DNA from: Pseudomonas sp. Au-Pse12 | GTDB taxonomy: Bacteria; Pseudomonadota; Gammaproteobacteria; Pseudomonadales; Pseudomonadaceae | Assembly (NCBI RefSeq): GCF_021341665.1 | Contig: NZ_JAJTTH010000005.1 | Span: forward strand, 310,001-374,000 | DNA: 64,000 nt | Direction: 5' to 3' | Shown here: positions 45,827 through 54,585 of the stretch, piece by piece | How positions within the stretch are numbered: position 1 is the stretch's first letter | How the letters are laid out: each line of letters begins with the position of its first letter | Notes under the pieces: model-generated | The model's input: the letters and a program-made list of their open reading frames with translations, nothing else | Database searches by the model: none | What the model was told of the DNA's origin: nothing | Program-made: the position numbers and the translations under genes

Positions 45827-45923
45827 ACAGAGGCTTCCCGTGCCTGCGGTGCAGCCTGCGAATCCTGGAACCCCACAGGCTTGCCCATGATCTAGTCTTG
45901 GCAAGCCTCAGGGAGGATTCGTC

Positions 45924-47090
45924 ATGCACCGTTTCTTCGAGCAGCTCAGTTCCCGGATCGCCGCGCCCTTCGTCGGTGATCGTTCACGCAACAGCAAACT
46001 CTGGTCCTGCCGCTGCGGGCAATCGCTGTTCTTTCGCAACAGCCAGTGCCTGGCCTGTTCGGCGATGCTCGGCTATGCACCGCAACTGGGCGTTCTGTCG
46101 TCCTTGCAGCCCGGCCCCATGACGGCTACCTGGGTGCTCGACAGCCAGCCCGAAGCCGGCGCCTTCAGGCGCTGCGCCAATCTCGATGCACCGGCGGCCT
46201 GCAATTGGTTACTGCCTGCGCACCTGACCGACAGCCTGTGCGTGGCTTGTCGTCTGAATCGGACCATCCCCGACCTGTCCATGGCCGAGAACCCGGAGCG
46301 CTGGCGCAAAGTGGAAATCGCCAAGCGCCGGCTGGTGGCGCAACTGCTTGATCTGGGGTTGCCAGTGATTTCCAAGAGCGAGGATGAGCAGGCCGGACTG
46401 GCCTTTGATTTCATCGGTGTCGACCTGGAGGGCAGGGCGCCCATGACCGGGCATGCCAACGGCCTGATCACCCTGGATATCAAGGAGGCTGATGATGCTC
46501 ATCGAGAAAAGGTCCGGGCGCAGATGCACGAGCCTTATCGAACCCTGCTCGGGCACTTTCGTCACGAGGTGGGTCACTACTACTGGGATCGATTGATTGC
46601 CCACGGTGCCTGGCTGGAACCGTTCCGCAGCCTCTTTGGCGACGAACGCTACAGCTACGCCGAGGCCCTGGACCGGCACTACCAGAAGGGCGCGCCGGCG
46701 GGCTGGGAGCAAAGTCATGTCAGTGCCTACGCCACCATGCACCCCTGGGAGGACTGGGCGGAAACCTGGGCCCACTACCTGCACATGATGGATGCGCTGG
46801 ATACCGCCTTGGGTTTCGGCATGAGCGCGCGTGACGTCGACCTCGACTACCAGCCGTTTCCCCTGGGCAGCCTCTATGATCCGCAGCATCCGAGCGGCCC
46901 GGCGTTCCTGGCCTTCGTCAACGCCTGGATCGAGTTGGCGGGCATGCTCAACGAACTGTCGCGCAGCATGGGCCAGCCGGACTTCTATCCCTTCAGCCTG
47001 CCGCCGGCAGTGATTGCCAAGCTGCACTTCATTCACCTGGTGGTCCAGCAGGAAGGCGGTCGCGCCGACGAAGCCCTGTCTCTGGGCTGA
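45924..47090 (+). CDS. Putative zinc-binding metallopeptidase
   Basis: A 388-aa protein with an N-terminal Cys4 zinc-ribbon-like segment (CRCGQSLFFRNSQCLACSAMLGY) and a metallopeptidase region with HEVGHYYWDRL (HExxH, near residue 213). It resembles the 'putative zinc-binding metallopeptidase' (DUF2248) family. Substrate unknown. It is conserved between ligA and the SRP RNA in Pseudomonas, as far as recalled. Confidence 0.82.
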   Translation: MHRFFEQLSSRIAAPFVGDRSRNSKLWSCRCGQSLFFRNSQCLACSAMLGYAPQLGVLSSLQPGPMTATWVLDSQPEAGAFRRCANLDAPAACNWLLPAHLTDSLCVACRLNRTIPDLSMAENPERWRKVEIAKRRLVAQLLDLGLPVISKSEDEQAGLAFDFIGVDLEGRAPMTGHANGLITLDIKEADDAHREKVRAQMHEPYRTLLGHFRHEVGHYYWDRLIAHGAWLEPFRSLFGDERYSYAEALDRHYQKGAPAGWEQSHVSAYATMHPWEDWAETWAHYLHMMDALDTALGFGMSARDVDLDYQPFPLGSLYDPQHPSGPAFLAFVNAWIELAGMLNELSRSMGQPDFYPFSLPPAVIAKLHFIHLVVQQEGGRADEALSLG

Positions 47091-47163
47091 CACTTGCCGT
47101 CTTGTAGGCGGGCCACAGCCAAGTACTTGAAGCTCATCAGATTTTTTAATCTGCAAGGAGCAG

Positions 47164-47191
47164 TTGTAAGTTCAACTCAGATAGGTACAAT
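47164..47191 (+). promoter_or_regulatory. Sigma-70 promoter of the SRP RNA
   Basis: TTGTAA (47164) and TACAAT (47186) are separated by 16 bases. A start near 47198 would give a short 5' leader containing a GGCTCGCC/GGCGAGC hairpin before the mature RNA. Confidence 0.6.
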
Positions 47192-47223
47192 GGCGCGGCT
47201 CGCCGACAGGCGAGCGTCGTTAT

Positions 47224-47333
47224 GGTGACCCCATCGGTCCCCCCGCAACGATTACCCGTGAACCTGGTCAGAGCCGGAAGGCAGCAGCCACAGCGGGAAC
47301 ATTGTGTGCCGGGGTGTGGCTGGTGGGGTTGCC
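47224..47333 (+). ncRNA. ffs: 4.5S RNA of the signal recognition particle
   Basis: About 110 nt. The apical loop GGTCAGAGCCGGAAGGCAGC carries the GGAA tetraloop and asymmetric loop that bind Ffh. The ends pair (GGTGACCCCA with TGGGGTTGCC), closing one long hairpin as in E. coli 4.5S RNA. The bacterial small form is expected in Pseudomonas. Confidence 0.95.
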
Positions 47334-47662
47334 TCCAATCTCCAAGTCATTCTTTTCCAACGATTTTTCACCCTTTACCACCCGGTGGTACAAGGAGTGA
47401 TGCATCCGTTGCGATTCTACCTGACGTTGTCCCGCCACTCGGCCCAACGCTTGCGAGCGTGGTGCTGGTTTTTCTGCGTCCGTTGTTTTCTCAAGAGCCT
47501 TTGCTTGCGGCGGGCGTGAGCGGCTTCTGCGTTGGTGGCCAGTTCAAAAGCGTTGCGCTGCACCGCGGGGGTGAACGGTCTAGGCTGTTTCTCCTAACGG
47601 GAGAGGGCGTGCCGCAGGTGTTCTGCCTTGTCCAGCACCGCTTGAACAAGGAAATCGATGAC
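47334..47662 (+). other. Region between ffs and a broken methyltransferase gene
   Basis: These 329 bases carry no secure gene. A 39-codon basic frame at 47400-47519 (starting MHPLRFYLTLSRHSAQRLRA) has AAGGAG upstream but only two bases of spacing. It might be a small protein or chance. No T-rich terminator for ffs stands out. Confidence 0.4.
47400..47519 (+). CDS. Possible small basic protein
   Basis: A 39-aa frame rich in Arg, Cys, Leu and Trp (RAWCWFFCVRCFLKSLCLRR). A strong AAGGAG is present but unusually close to the ATG. No family is recognised, and conservation is not known. Confidence 0.25.
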   Translation: MHPLRFYLTLSRHSAQRLRAWCWFFCVRCFLKSLCLRRA

Positions 47663-48194
47663 ATGGCGCGTATCACCGATAAGGCGTTCTACGAATACAA
47701 CGAAGCAGAGCCGCCGTATTTGCACTGTGGAATCTTCGATCGGGACGCGTTGCGGGCAGAACTTGCCGAGCTCGTTCGATATGGGGTCGATTTCACTTCG
47801 GCGCAAACCGGGGACAAGGACAACAGCCGTTCGTACTTCTGGAAAAGCGGCCAGTTCACAGGCAGCGATGCCATGGCCTACTACGCCTATGTGCGGCGTC
47901 TCCGCCCGCGGAACATTGTCGAGATCGGCAGCGGTTTTTCTTCGTTGATTGCGTTGCAGGCATTGGCCAGAAACACCGTCGGACGGCTGCATTGCATCGA
48001 GCCCTTTCCACGGCCGTTCATTGCTGCGCTGGGTGCCGAGGGTGCACTCAAGTTGCAGGTGTGGCCGGCTCAGGAAGTGACGGCGAGTGCCTGAACGCCT
48101 TGACGACTTGTTGAGTGAATTCATGGATGGCCGGTCGGAGAGTGGCGGCGCCAGTTTCTGGTTTGAGTTTGATGGGCGCAGGGAAGGCGTGTAG
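47663..48194 (+). pseudogene. Broken class I SAM-methyltransferase-like gene
   Basis: The first frame (47663-48094, 143 aa, starting MARITDKAFYEYNEAEPPYL) contains IVEIGSGFSSLIALQAL, a SAM-binding motif I, and LHCIEPFPRPFI, then stops early. In the +1 frame, 48087-48194 continues with ERLDDLLSEFMDG and GGASFWFEFDG, which looks like a C-terminal remnant. The middle appears deleted and the frame shifted. AAGGA precedes the ATG. The original substrate is unknown. Confidence 0.6.
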
Positions 48195-48301
48195 CGCTAT
48201 CTGGCGGTTCCTCATGGTTGGCTCCAGCGTGCGGGAGGATTCCAAGGATTGCCCAGCGGAGCTAAGCTCTCGCGTTTTTTGCTATCAGGGACGGAGTGCC
48301 A

Positions 48302-48805
48302 ATGGCGCTGACCAGTAAAATCTGTGCTTATGACAATCACTGGCCAGCGGCCTTCAGTGCCGAGCAAGGGCGTATCGCCCAAGGCTTCGGCGCCGAGCTG
48401 GTGGATATTCAGCATGTGGGCAGCACGGCTGTTCCGGGGCTGGCGGCCAAGCCGGAGATCGATCTGCTGGTGGTGGTCGTGGAGCACCGGGATGAGGCCG
48501 CGCGCAACGCCTTCATGGCGACGTTGGGGTATGTGCGGGGCAGCAATCTTTCCCCGGGGCATCACTTTTATCGGCGTGATGTCGAGGGCGTGCGTACCCA
48601 TAAGGTGCATGTCTGTCTTTCGGGGCACGAGCAAGTCGGGCGCATGTTGCGTTTTCGCGATCTGTTGCGCCAGGACAGCAACATCCGTCAGCAATACCAG
48701 GCGCTTAAGCTTCAGCTTGAAGCCAGCAATCGCCAGGGCATCGGCGAATACCTGGCGCAGAAAGCCCCCTTCATCGATGCGCTGATGAGCAGCCAGTCAA
48801 GGTGA
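48302..48805 (+). CDS. GrpB-family (UPF0157) nucleotidyltransferase-fold protein
   Basis: A 167-aa protein of the GrpB/UPF0157 family. The sequence shows DIQHVGSTAVPGLAAKPEIDLLVVV, the GS-x-AVPGLxAKPxID nucleotidyltransferase-like motif, and THKVHVC. ATG 48302 has CGGAG five bases upstream; the in-frame GTG at 48296 overlaps it. Biochemical role unknown; some relatives charge CoA or nucleotides. Confidence 0.85.
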   Translation: MALTSKICAYDNHWPAAFSAEQGRIAQGFGAELVDIQHVGSTAVPGLAAKPEIDLLVVVVEHRDEAARNAFMATLGYVRGSNLSPGHHFYRRDVEGVRTHKVHVCLSGHEQVGRMLRFRDLLRQDSNIRQQYQALKLQLEASNRQGIGEYLAQKAPFIDALMSSQSR

Positions 48806-48815
48806 CTGGCGCCGG

Positions 48816-49628
48816 TTAGATCGCTGCCCGCAATTCTCGGGGGGAAAGCCCGTAATGCTTGCGAAAGCGCACGGCAAAGCGCGATGCCGAGGCGTAGCCG
48901 CTGGCTGCGGCGATTTCACCGATGGGCCGAGCGGTGGTCTGCAACCATTGCAGGGCCGTGCCCAGCCTGACGTTCTCGAGGATATGGCTGAAACTGCCGC
49001 CCTCGCTTGCCAATTGGCGGCGTAATGTCGAAGCGCCAAGGTTCAGCCGTTCGGCCACGCAGGCCACGGTCCAGTCCCGTGCCGGATTGCTCATGAGGAG
49101 GTGCTGCACGCGCTCGCACAGCGGATCGTGACGGTCGAGCAGCAAAGGGCCGGCCCAGCCACCCAGGGCGAGCGCCAGTAGCACCGCTTCGCCGTAATGG
49201 CTGCGCAATGCATCCGGTGCGTTGGCGGCGATGCATTGCAGCAGGTTGTCCCAGGCCAGGGTGCTATGCCGGTCCAGAGGAACGCACAGCTCGCTCGGGC
49301 CTGGGCGGCTGACGATCTGCTGGCTGTAGCGCAGGCTGAAGTTGCGCAATGCCTGGGTGGGAAAGCTCACCACGTCGGCGATGTAATGCCCGTGTGCGCC
49401 CGGGTAGTTGTTGATGCCCACCTCACGCCCCGCCGGCAGCAGGATCAGGTGCTGGGCGCCAACGCGTCTCTCGCGGTCGTCCCAGCTCATGCGCTTTTCG
49501 CCCTGGCGCACCCGGCACAGGGCGCTGACGAATATCGGAACCCGCCGCAAGGCATGGGCCTGACGGGCCTTGATGATGCAGGCGTCGATACGGCTTTGAT
49601 GATGCTGCAGGCCGGCGGGTGCGTTCAT
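48816..49628 (-). CDS. AraC-family transcriptional regulator
   Basis: A 270-aa regulator with a C-terminal double helix-turn-helix (VACVAERLNLGASTLRRQLASEG; IGEIAAASGYASASRFAVRFRKHYGLSPRELR) and an N-terminal AraC/RhaS-like sensing part (HLILLPAGREVGINNYPG). It ends 10 bases from the convergent GrpB gene and starts five bases after the ybhB-like stop, so it is probably co-transcribed with that gene. Confidence 0.9.
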   Translation of the reverse strand: MNAPAGLQHHQSRIDACIIKARQAHALRRVPIFVSALCRVRQGEKRMSWDDRERRVGAQHLILLPAGREVGINNYPGAHGHYIADVVSFPTQALRNFSLRYSQQIVSRPGPSELCVPLDRHSTLAWDNLLQCIAANAPDALRSHYGEAVLLALALGGWAGPLLLDRHDPLCERVQHLLMSNPARDWTVACVAERLNLGASTLRRQLASEGGSFSHILENVRLGTALQWLQTTARPIGEIAAASGYASASRFAVRFRKHYGLSPRELRAAI

Positions 49629-49633
49629 GCTGT

Positions 49634-50185
49634 CTAGCGTCCGTAGGTGGCGGTCAGTGTGGCCTTGGCCAGGCTGTTGGCATTGAGCATGTAGCCCACC
49701 ATGGCGCCGCTGGCCTGCGCGTCGAGGGGCAGTTTATCCACCTTCAGTGCCCAGACGGTGAACTGGTAGCGATGAGGTTTATCTCCCGCGGGTGGGCAGG
49801 CGCCGCCAAAACCGGGTTGGCCGTAATCGGTGCGGGTTTGAATGGCTCCTGCCGGCAGCAGTGCGCCGCGGCTATCGCCGGCGCCGCTGGGCAATTGTCG
49901 GGTGGTCGCGGGGAGATTGATCACCGTCCAGTGCCACCAGCCACTGCCGGTGGGGGCGTCAGGGTCATAGACGCTGATCGCCAGGCTGCGGGTGCCTGCC
50001 GGCGGGCTGTTCCAGGACAGTTCCGGTGAGGTGTTGGCGCCCGCGCAGCCAAATCCCTGGAACACTTGCTGGCTGCTCATGGGCTTGCCATCGGCGATGT
50101 CGGAGCTGCTGAGGGTGAAGTCGGCGGCGTGGGCGCCAAGGCTCAGGCCGAGGCCGAGAGCGCAGGGTAAAAAGCGGTTTTTCAT
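49634..50185 (-). CDS. YbhB/YbcL family (PEBP-like) exported protein
   Basis: A 183-aa protein with a signal peptide (FLPCALGLGLSLGAHA before ADF) and the phosphatidylethanolamine-binding protein fold: CAGANTSPELSWNSPPAGTRSLAI, YDPDAPTGSGWWHWTVINLP, and KPHRYQFTVWAL. Predicted periplasmic. It is likely in one unit with the AraC gene downstream. Function unknown. Confidence 0.88.
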   Translation of the reverse strand: MKNRFLPCALGLGLSLGAHAADFTLSSSDIADGKPMSSQQVFQGFGCAGANTSPELSWNSPPAGTRSLAISVYDPDAPTGSGWWHWTVINLPATTRQLPSGAGDSRGALLPAGAIQTRTDYGQPGFGGACPPAGDKPHRYQFTVWALKVDKLPLDAQASGAMVGYMLNANSLAKATLTATYGR

Positions 50186-50315
50186 GAGGGACTGGTCCAG
50201 GTGAGGAGGAGGAAGGACCAGTCTATTCAGAGGCGGTGCGCGGCATTGTGCCGGGATGCTCGCAGGTTGTGCGCAAATGCTCGGTGTGGCCTGCAACAGG
50301 CCCAAGAGATGGCTG

Positions 50316-51182
50316 TCAGGCCCCGAGCTTCTCTTGCAACAGCTGGGCAAAGGCGTCCCTGGCACCGTGGTGTTGTACGTCCTTGTGCCAGACGAAGCGG
50401 TTATCCACCGGGAGCAAGTCGGTGAAGCGCTGCACCGTCAGGTTGGCCGATTGCGAGTAGCGCTCCAGCACCCCCTCCGGTATCAGCGAGACCCCGGCGC
50501 CGACACTGACGCAGCCGATGATGGTGCCCCAGCTGGCATAGCCGGTGATGGGCAGGTTCAGTCCGTGCCGGGCCAACCAGTTTTCCAGGGCGCGGCGGTA
50601 GGGGCAGCCGGGTGGCCACATGAACAGGGTGTGCTGCTGCAAGTCACTGGCGCGGCGGATGGGAGCGCTGGCGGCGCTGGAGATCAGCACCAGGGGTTCG
50701 TGGTAGAGCACGGTCTGTTGCAGTTTGGCCGGCAGGCTGTCGATCGCTACCAGGGCGCCGTCGATGCGTTGGTGCCGTAGTTCCTCAAAGAGTTGCGACC
50801 AGGTGCCGGTCACCAGTTCCACGCTGACCTTCGGGTAGCGTCGGTGGTACTCCGCCAGCAGGGGTGGCAGGCGTCCTCCGGCGCAGGACTCGATCGAGCC
50901 CAGGCGCAAAAGGCCGCTGGGTTCGGCCTGGCTGTCCACGGCGCGCCTGGCTTCGTCCACCAGGGCCAGGATGCGTTCGCTGTAGCCAAGGAAGATTTCC
51001 CCGGCCGGGCTGATCCGCAGGCCGCGCCCGACCCGGGTAAACAATGGCGTGCCCAGTTCAGCCTCCAATTGCTTGAGGCGGTTGGTGATATTGGACGGCA
51101 CGCAATGCAGCTGTTCGGCCGCCCGGGCAATGCTGCCGGTGCGGGCCACGGCTTTCACCATTTTCAGTTGGGTCAGTTCCAT
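50316..51182 (-). CDS. LysR-family transcriptional regulator
   Basis: A 288-aa regulator with an N-terminal helix-turn-helix (TGSIARAAEQLHCVPSNITNRLKQLEAELGTPLFTR) and a LysR effector domain (LRLGSIESCAGGRLPPLLAEY). It is divergent from the EamA transporter gene by about 100 bases, so it probably regulates that exporter. Confidence 0.9.
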   Translation of the reverse strand: MELTQLKMVKAVARTGSIARAAEQLHCVPSNITNRLKQLEAELGTPLFTRVGRGLRISPAGEIFLGYSERILALVDEARRAVDSQAEPSGLLRLGSIESCAGGRLPPLLAEYHRRYPKVSVELVTGTWSQLFEELRHQRIDGALVAIDSLPAKLQQTVLYHEPLVLISSAASAPIRRASDLQQHTLFMWPPGCPYRRALENWLARHGLNLPITGYASWGTIIGCVSVGAGVSLIPEGVLERYSQSANLTVQRFTDLLPVDNRFVWHKDVQHHGARDAFAQLLQEKLGA

Positions 51183-51285
51183 TGCTCATTTCCAGTGAGG
51201 AATGGCCTCAGTATCGGTTAATTGTGGTGAGTTGTGCGCGGCGCGACACTGCAGGCCTTCTCCTTGCCTTGTGGATACCTGTGTC

Positions 51286-52227
51286 GTGAAGATCTCGCCC
51301 CTGTTCAAGCTGGTGCTGGCGATTGCTGCGGTGATTCTGTGCTGGGCCTATTCGCCGGTGGGCATTCACATTGGCCTGGAGGGCTACAGCCCGGGGCACC
51401 TGGCCTTGTTGCGGTTCCTGATGGCTTCGCTGTTCATGGCCGGCATGGCGCTGGTGCTGAAAATCTCCCTGCCGCGTTGGCGTGACCTGCCGTGGTTGCT
51501 GGTATTGGGATTCTTCGCCATCGCCTTGCATCACGTCAGCCTCAACTACGGGCAGCAGGGGTTGAGCGCCGGGGCGTCCAGTGTGCTGGCGCAATCGGCG
51601 CCACTTTTCAGCACGCTGATCGCGTTTTTCTGGCTCAAGGAGCCCGTCAGTGGCTGGCGCTGGGGGTGTGTGGCGGTTGGGTTGTTGGGGGCGGTGCTGG
51701 TGGTTGCAACTGACAAGGGTTTGGGCTCGATCGAGCCGCGGGGGCTGCTGGTGCTGCTGGCGGCATTTTCCTGGGGGCTGTATTTCGTTTTGCAGCGGCG
51801 CTTTTCCGGGCGCTATGGGGTGTTGACCACGGTCTGCTACATGGTCTGGTGCGGCACGCTGTTGTTGTCGGTGTATGCGCCCGGACTGGCGCAGGCGGTG
51901 GTCCAGGCGTCGTGGCGGGTGAATCTGGCGGTGCTGTTGCTGGGCTTGTTTCCCAGCGCACTGGCCTATCTGGCCTGGGCCTATGTGCTGGCGCGGGTTG
52001 AGGTCAGCCGGGCGTCGATTGCCATGTACCTGATCCCGCCAGTGGCGATGCTGCTGGCGGCGACGGTGCTGGGCGAAACCCTGCAAGCGAGTGTGCTGCT
52101 GGGGGCGGCTGTGGTACTGGGCAGTGTGATGGCGATGCCGTTGGAAGGGCGTTGGCGTCAGCGCCGCGCTGGGCGCTGGCCGTCGCCGAAAACCGCTGCT
52201 CAGGCGCCTGCGGGGCAGGAGCGCTAG
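51286..52227 (+). CDS. EamA/DMT-family transporter
   Basis: A 313-aa inner-membrane protein with ten hydrophobic helices in two EamA repeats (VILCWAYSPVGIHIGLEG; LIAFFWLKEPVSGWRWGCVAVGLLG; ASIAMYLIPPVAMLLAATVLGE). Such proteins export metabolites. The start is uncertain: GTG at 51286 begins just before the first helix, but no strong ribosome binding site is seen; GTG 51271 is an alternative. Confidence 0.85.
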   Translation: MKISPLFKLVLAIAAVILCWAYSPVGIHIGLEGYSPGHLALLRFLMASLFMAGMALVLKISLPRWRDLPWLLVLGFFAIALHHVSLNYGQQGLSAGASSVLAQSAPLFSTLIAFFWLKEPVSGWRWGCVAVGLLGAVLVVATDKGLGSIEPRGLLVLLAAFSWGLYFVLQRRFSGRYGVLTTVCYMVWCGTLLLSVYAPGLAQAVVQASWRVNLAVLLLGLFPSALAYLAWAYVLARVEVSRASIAMYLIPPVAMLLAATVLGETLQASVLLGAAVVLGSVMAMPLEGRWRQRRAGRWPSPKTAAQAPAGQER

Positions 52228-52243
52228 AGCGGGGCTGGCGAGT

Positions 52244-52273
52244 GACAACGCCCTGGCGTGGTAGGGCGTTGTC
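52244..52273. terminator. Hairpin between two convergent genes
   Basis: An 11-bp perfect stem (GACAACGCCCT and its complement) with an eight-base loop lies between the EamA gene and the convergent DUF2167 gene. No T run is present, so the termination strength is uncertain. Confidence 0.6.
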
Positions 52274-52282
52274 GCGCGGGAT

Positions 52283-53176
52283 TCAGCTCTTTTTCTTGAA
52301 CAGCCGGCCAACGAAGGCGGCGATGGCGAGCACGCCGATGACAATGAATTTCTTGCCGGCCAGGAGCAGCACGCCGAGCTTGGCGAACAGCCCGGCCTTG
52401 CTGGCGAGGCCGCCGGCTACCAGGGCTGCCAGGCCGTAGGAGGCCAGTTTGTCGGTGCTGGGGTTGTAGTCCGCGTAACGATTGCCATCGGTGAAGTTGG
52501 TAAAGGCCAGCACCTTGGGAATCTCGCGCTTGATGGTGGCCAGGTCGTCCATCGAGGCGACGGCATTGAGTTCCAGCACGCCTTCGCGACCCAGCACGCG
52601 GATGCTGTAGTTCAGGGTGTTGTTCTGAGCACCTTCGGCCTTCAGTTCGCGGGCCCAGTACATCTTGTGCGACTGCGCGTCGTAGCTCGGTTGCTCAGCC
52701 CAGCCCAGCAGGTGGATGGCGCCGTAGCCCTGTTCCTGGCGCTGCTTGTTGTCTTCTTCATCGGCTTCCTGCATCTGCTTGAGCAGGTCCTGATAGTCGA
52801 TCTTCGCCGCATCGTCGTCGGAGATGTGCCCATCGTTCTTGTAGCTGATGATCACGCCCCAGCCTTCGGCGGACAGCGGGCTGACGGCGCTGGGCACGAT
52901 CATGCCCAGGGTGGTGAAGCCGGGTGGGTTGCCCCAGCCTTCAGTCAGCAGTTTCTCGGTGTCCTTGGGGTTGAGGTAATAGAACTCCTTGCTCAAGTCG
53001 AGGCTGGCGATATCCCCAGGCAGCTTGACGTTGCCATGGCGCGGAGAGAGCGAGGCGAGGAACTGTTCGGCGGTCTGGGGTTCGGCGTCCTGGCTTTCGG
53101 GCGCGGTGGTGGCGTTGGCAAGGAATGGCATGGCGCAGAGGGCGGCCATGGCCATGAGGAGGCGCAGGTACTTCAT
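52283..53176 (-). CDS. DUF2167 family membrane protein
   Basis: A 297-aa exported protein: signal peptide (LRLLMAMAALCAMPFLANA), a soluble domain, then two C-terminal membrane helices (YGLAALVAGGLASKAGLFAKLG; FIVIGVLAIAAFVGRLF) and a Lys-rich end. The segments GWGVIISYKNDGHISDDDA and MYWARELKAEG fit DUF2167. Function unknown. Confidence 0.85.
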   Translation of the reverse strand: MKYLRLLMAMAALCAMPFLANATTAPESQDAEPQTAEQFLASLSPRHGNVKLPGDIASLDLSKEFYYLNPKDTEKLLTEGWGNPPGFTTLGMIVPSAVSPLSAEGWGVIISYKNDGHISDDDAAKIDYQDLLKQMQEADEEDNKQRQEQGYGAIHLLGWAEQPSYDAQSHKMYWARELKAEGAQNNTLNYSIRVLGREGVLELNAVASMDDLATIKREIPKVLAFTNFTDGNRYADYNPSTDKLASYGLAALVAGGLASKAGLFAKLGVLLLAGKKFIVIGVLAIAAFVGRLFKKKS

Positions 53177-53303
53177 CGTATTCCCTTACATTTTGTGACA
53201 AGTCGGCGGGAAGGATAACGATGAGTGGCGGGTGGCTCAATGCGAGGTTTCTGTTTTTCTCCGGGAAGGGCGCCGGGTCCGGCGCCGTTTCGGTAGCGTC
53301 GAT

Positions 53304-53681
53304 TCAGTCGATGGTCAGGTACAGCGCCCGCAGGCGGTGCTCGTCCGGGTCGAGAGCCACCAGGGTGTAACCGAAATCCATCTGGGTGGGCGGCTGAGCG
53401 ATGCGCATGCCCAGGGCCTGCCACTGCCGGTGCAGTTCGTCCACTGCTTCGCGGCTGTCTACCGCCCAGCCCAGCTCGCCGCCACCGCCGGCCGCCTGGG
53501 CGCTGGGTTGCACGGTGTGCCGGGACCAGAGGCCGAGCTTGATCCCCGAATCGAGGATGAACAGGGCGAAGGTCGGGGAGGATTCCACCGGCTGTTTTTC
53601 CAGCAGGCGGCTGTAGAACTGTGCACTGACGGCAGGGCTGTCCACATACAACAGGAAGTAGGTGTTGGTGTTGGTGATCAT
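53304..53681 (-). CDS. VOC-family (glyoxalase/bleomycin-resistance fold) protein
   Basis: A 125-aa protein with the two beta-alpha-beta-beta-beta repeats of the VOC superfamily (NTYFLLYVDSPAVSAQFYSRLL; GYTLVALDPDEHRLRAL). Relatives bind or modify small toxic molecules. The substrate cannot be told from the sequence. Confidence 0.82.
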   Translation of the reverse strand: MITNTNTYFLLYVDSPAVSAQFYSRLLEKQPVESSPTFALFILDSGIKLGLWSRHTVQPSAQAAGGGGELGWAVDSREAVDELHRQWQALGMRIAQPPTQMDFGYTLVALDPDEHRLRALYLTID

Positions 53682-53764
53682 GGCGACTCCGGGGGGTGTG
53701 AGCTGTGCAGTGGGCGCAAGCTTATGCGCCGGGGCTGTCAGTTCCTGTCAGGAGTCATCGATTG

Positions 53765-53805
53765 AAAAAGAGGCCTGCATATCGCTGTCGATACGCCTGC
53801 CTCTT
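53765..53805 (-). terminator. Terminator after the XRE gene
   Basis: A long imperfect stem (AAGAGGC with GCCTCTT, plus an inner ATATCG/CGATA part) ends in a T run on the - strand, 22 bases after the XRE stop. Confidence 0.75.
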
Positions 53806-53826
53806 GGCGTTGATTTGTTGCGGGGC

Positions 53827-54141
53827 TCAAGGCTTGGACAAGGCCTGGTCTACCGCTGCTATCAGCTTTCCCAGATCCTTCGGGGTGGCTTTGTGAATGA
53901 CACCGAACAAATAAGCCCGCTGTTCCTCTTCGTCGCCCAGATCGGCGAAGAAGGCTTTCAGCTTCACTCCCAGTACTTCGGCTAGCAGAAATAGAGCTTC
54001 AACGCTGGGGGTGTAGGTGCCGGTTTCGAAGCGGCTGATGGTTTTTGGGTCAAAACCGGTTTTTTCACCTAGTTCAGCCTGAGTAAGCCCCGCTACCTTT
54101 CGATAACGTTTGATGGCTGCACCCAAACTTGAAATTTGCAT
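53827..54141 (-). CDS. XRE-family helix-turn-helix regulator
   Basis: A 104-aa Cro/CI-type protein with an N-terminal helix-turn-helix (AAIKRYRKVAGLTQAELGEKTGFDPKTISRFETG) and a short acidic C-terminal part. A stand-alone regulator; no toxin partner or phage genes are seen next to it. Confidence 0.88.
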   Translation of the reverse strand: MQISSLGAAIKRYRKVAGLTQAELGEKTGFDPKTISRFETGTYTPSVEALFLLAEVLGVKLKAFFADLGDEEEQRAYLFGVIHKATPKDLGKLIAAVDQALSKP

Positions 54142-54585
54142 CGCTCAATTCCCATTTAGAATCAAGAACTTAACGATAAATATTGGCATTAGACAACACC
54201 ATGGTTCATCACCTTGCTTTGCAAAATGTGATGCATTTCGTAGAATCGGCGCTTCGGACAGGTATTTGGTGATCTAGTTTCAGCAGGCTGGTTTATGAAA
54301 CAAGAAATCATTGCATTTCCCTTGTTCACCTAAACCAAGGACTTGGCAGAGGCTCGCACGTCTCGTATATCCCGCCAACGCTCCGTCCGCCGTCCCCACC
54401 TGACGCCTAATCTGATCCTAGTTGATCTCCGTCGAATCGACGGTCAACTGCCGCGCAAACCGCTGTACGGCTGCAATCAGGGCGAACCTTCCGATTGAGT
54501 TGTACCGCCAGGAAAGTACATCGCGAATCAGCTGATTACCGGGCTCCGGTAACTGTTGATCGCTGGCTGTCTATGGAGTTCTAAA
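54142..54585. other. Intergenic region between the XRE gene and aer
   Basis: These 444 bases are lower in GC to the left. They presumably contain the XRE and aer promoters. A 50-codon open stretch without start codon on the - strand (54418-54570) is the only coding-like signal. Confidence 0.5.
54418..54570 (-). pseudogene. Possible gene remnant
   Basis: A - strand frame of 50 codons ends in TAG and has protein-like composition (QLIRDVLSWRYNSIGRFALI, then AAVQRFARQL) but no ATG or GTG start. It may be the tail of a lost gene. No family is recognised. Confidence 0.25.

Noticed and set aside
47222..47662. N-terminal extension of the methyltransferase-like frame back to 47222
   Set aside because: It would translate through the 4.5S RNA, and similarity begins only at 47663.
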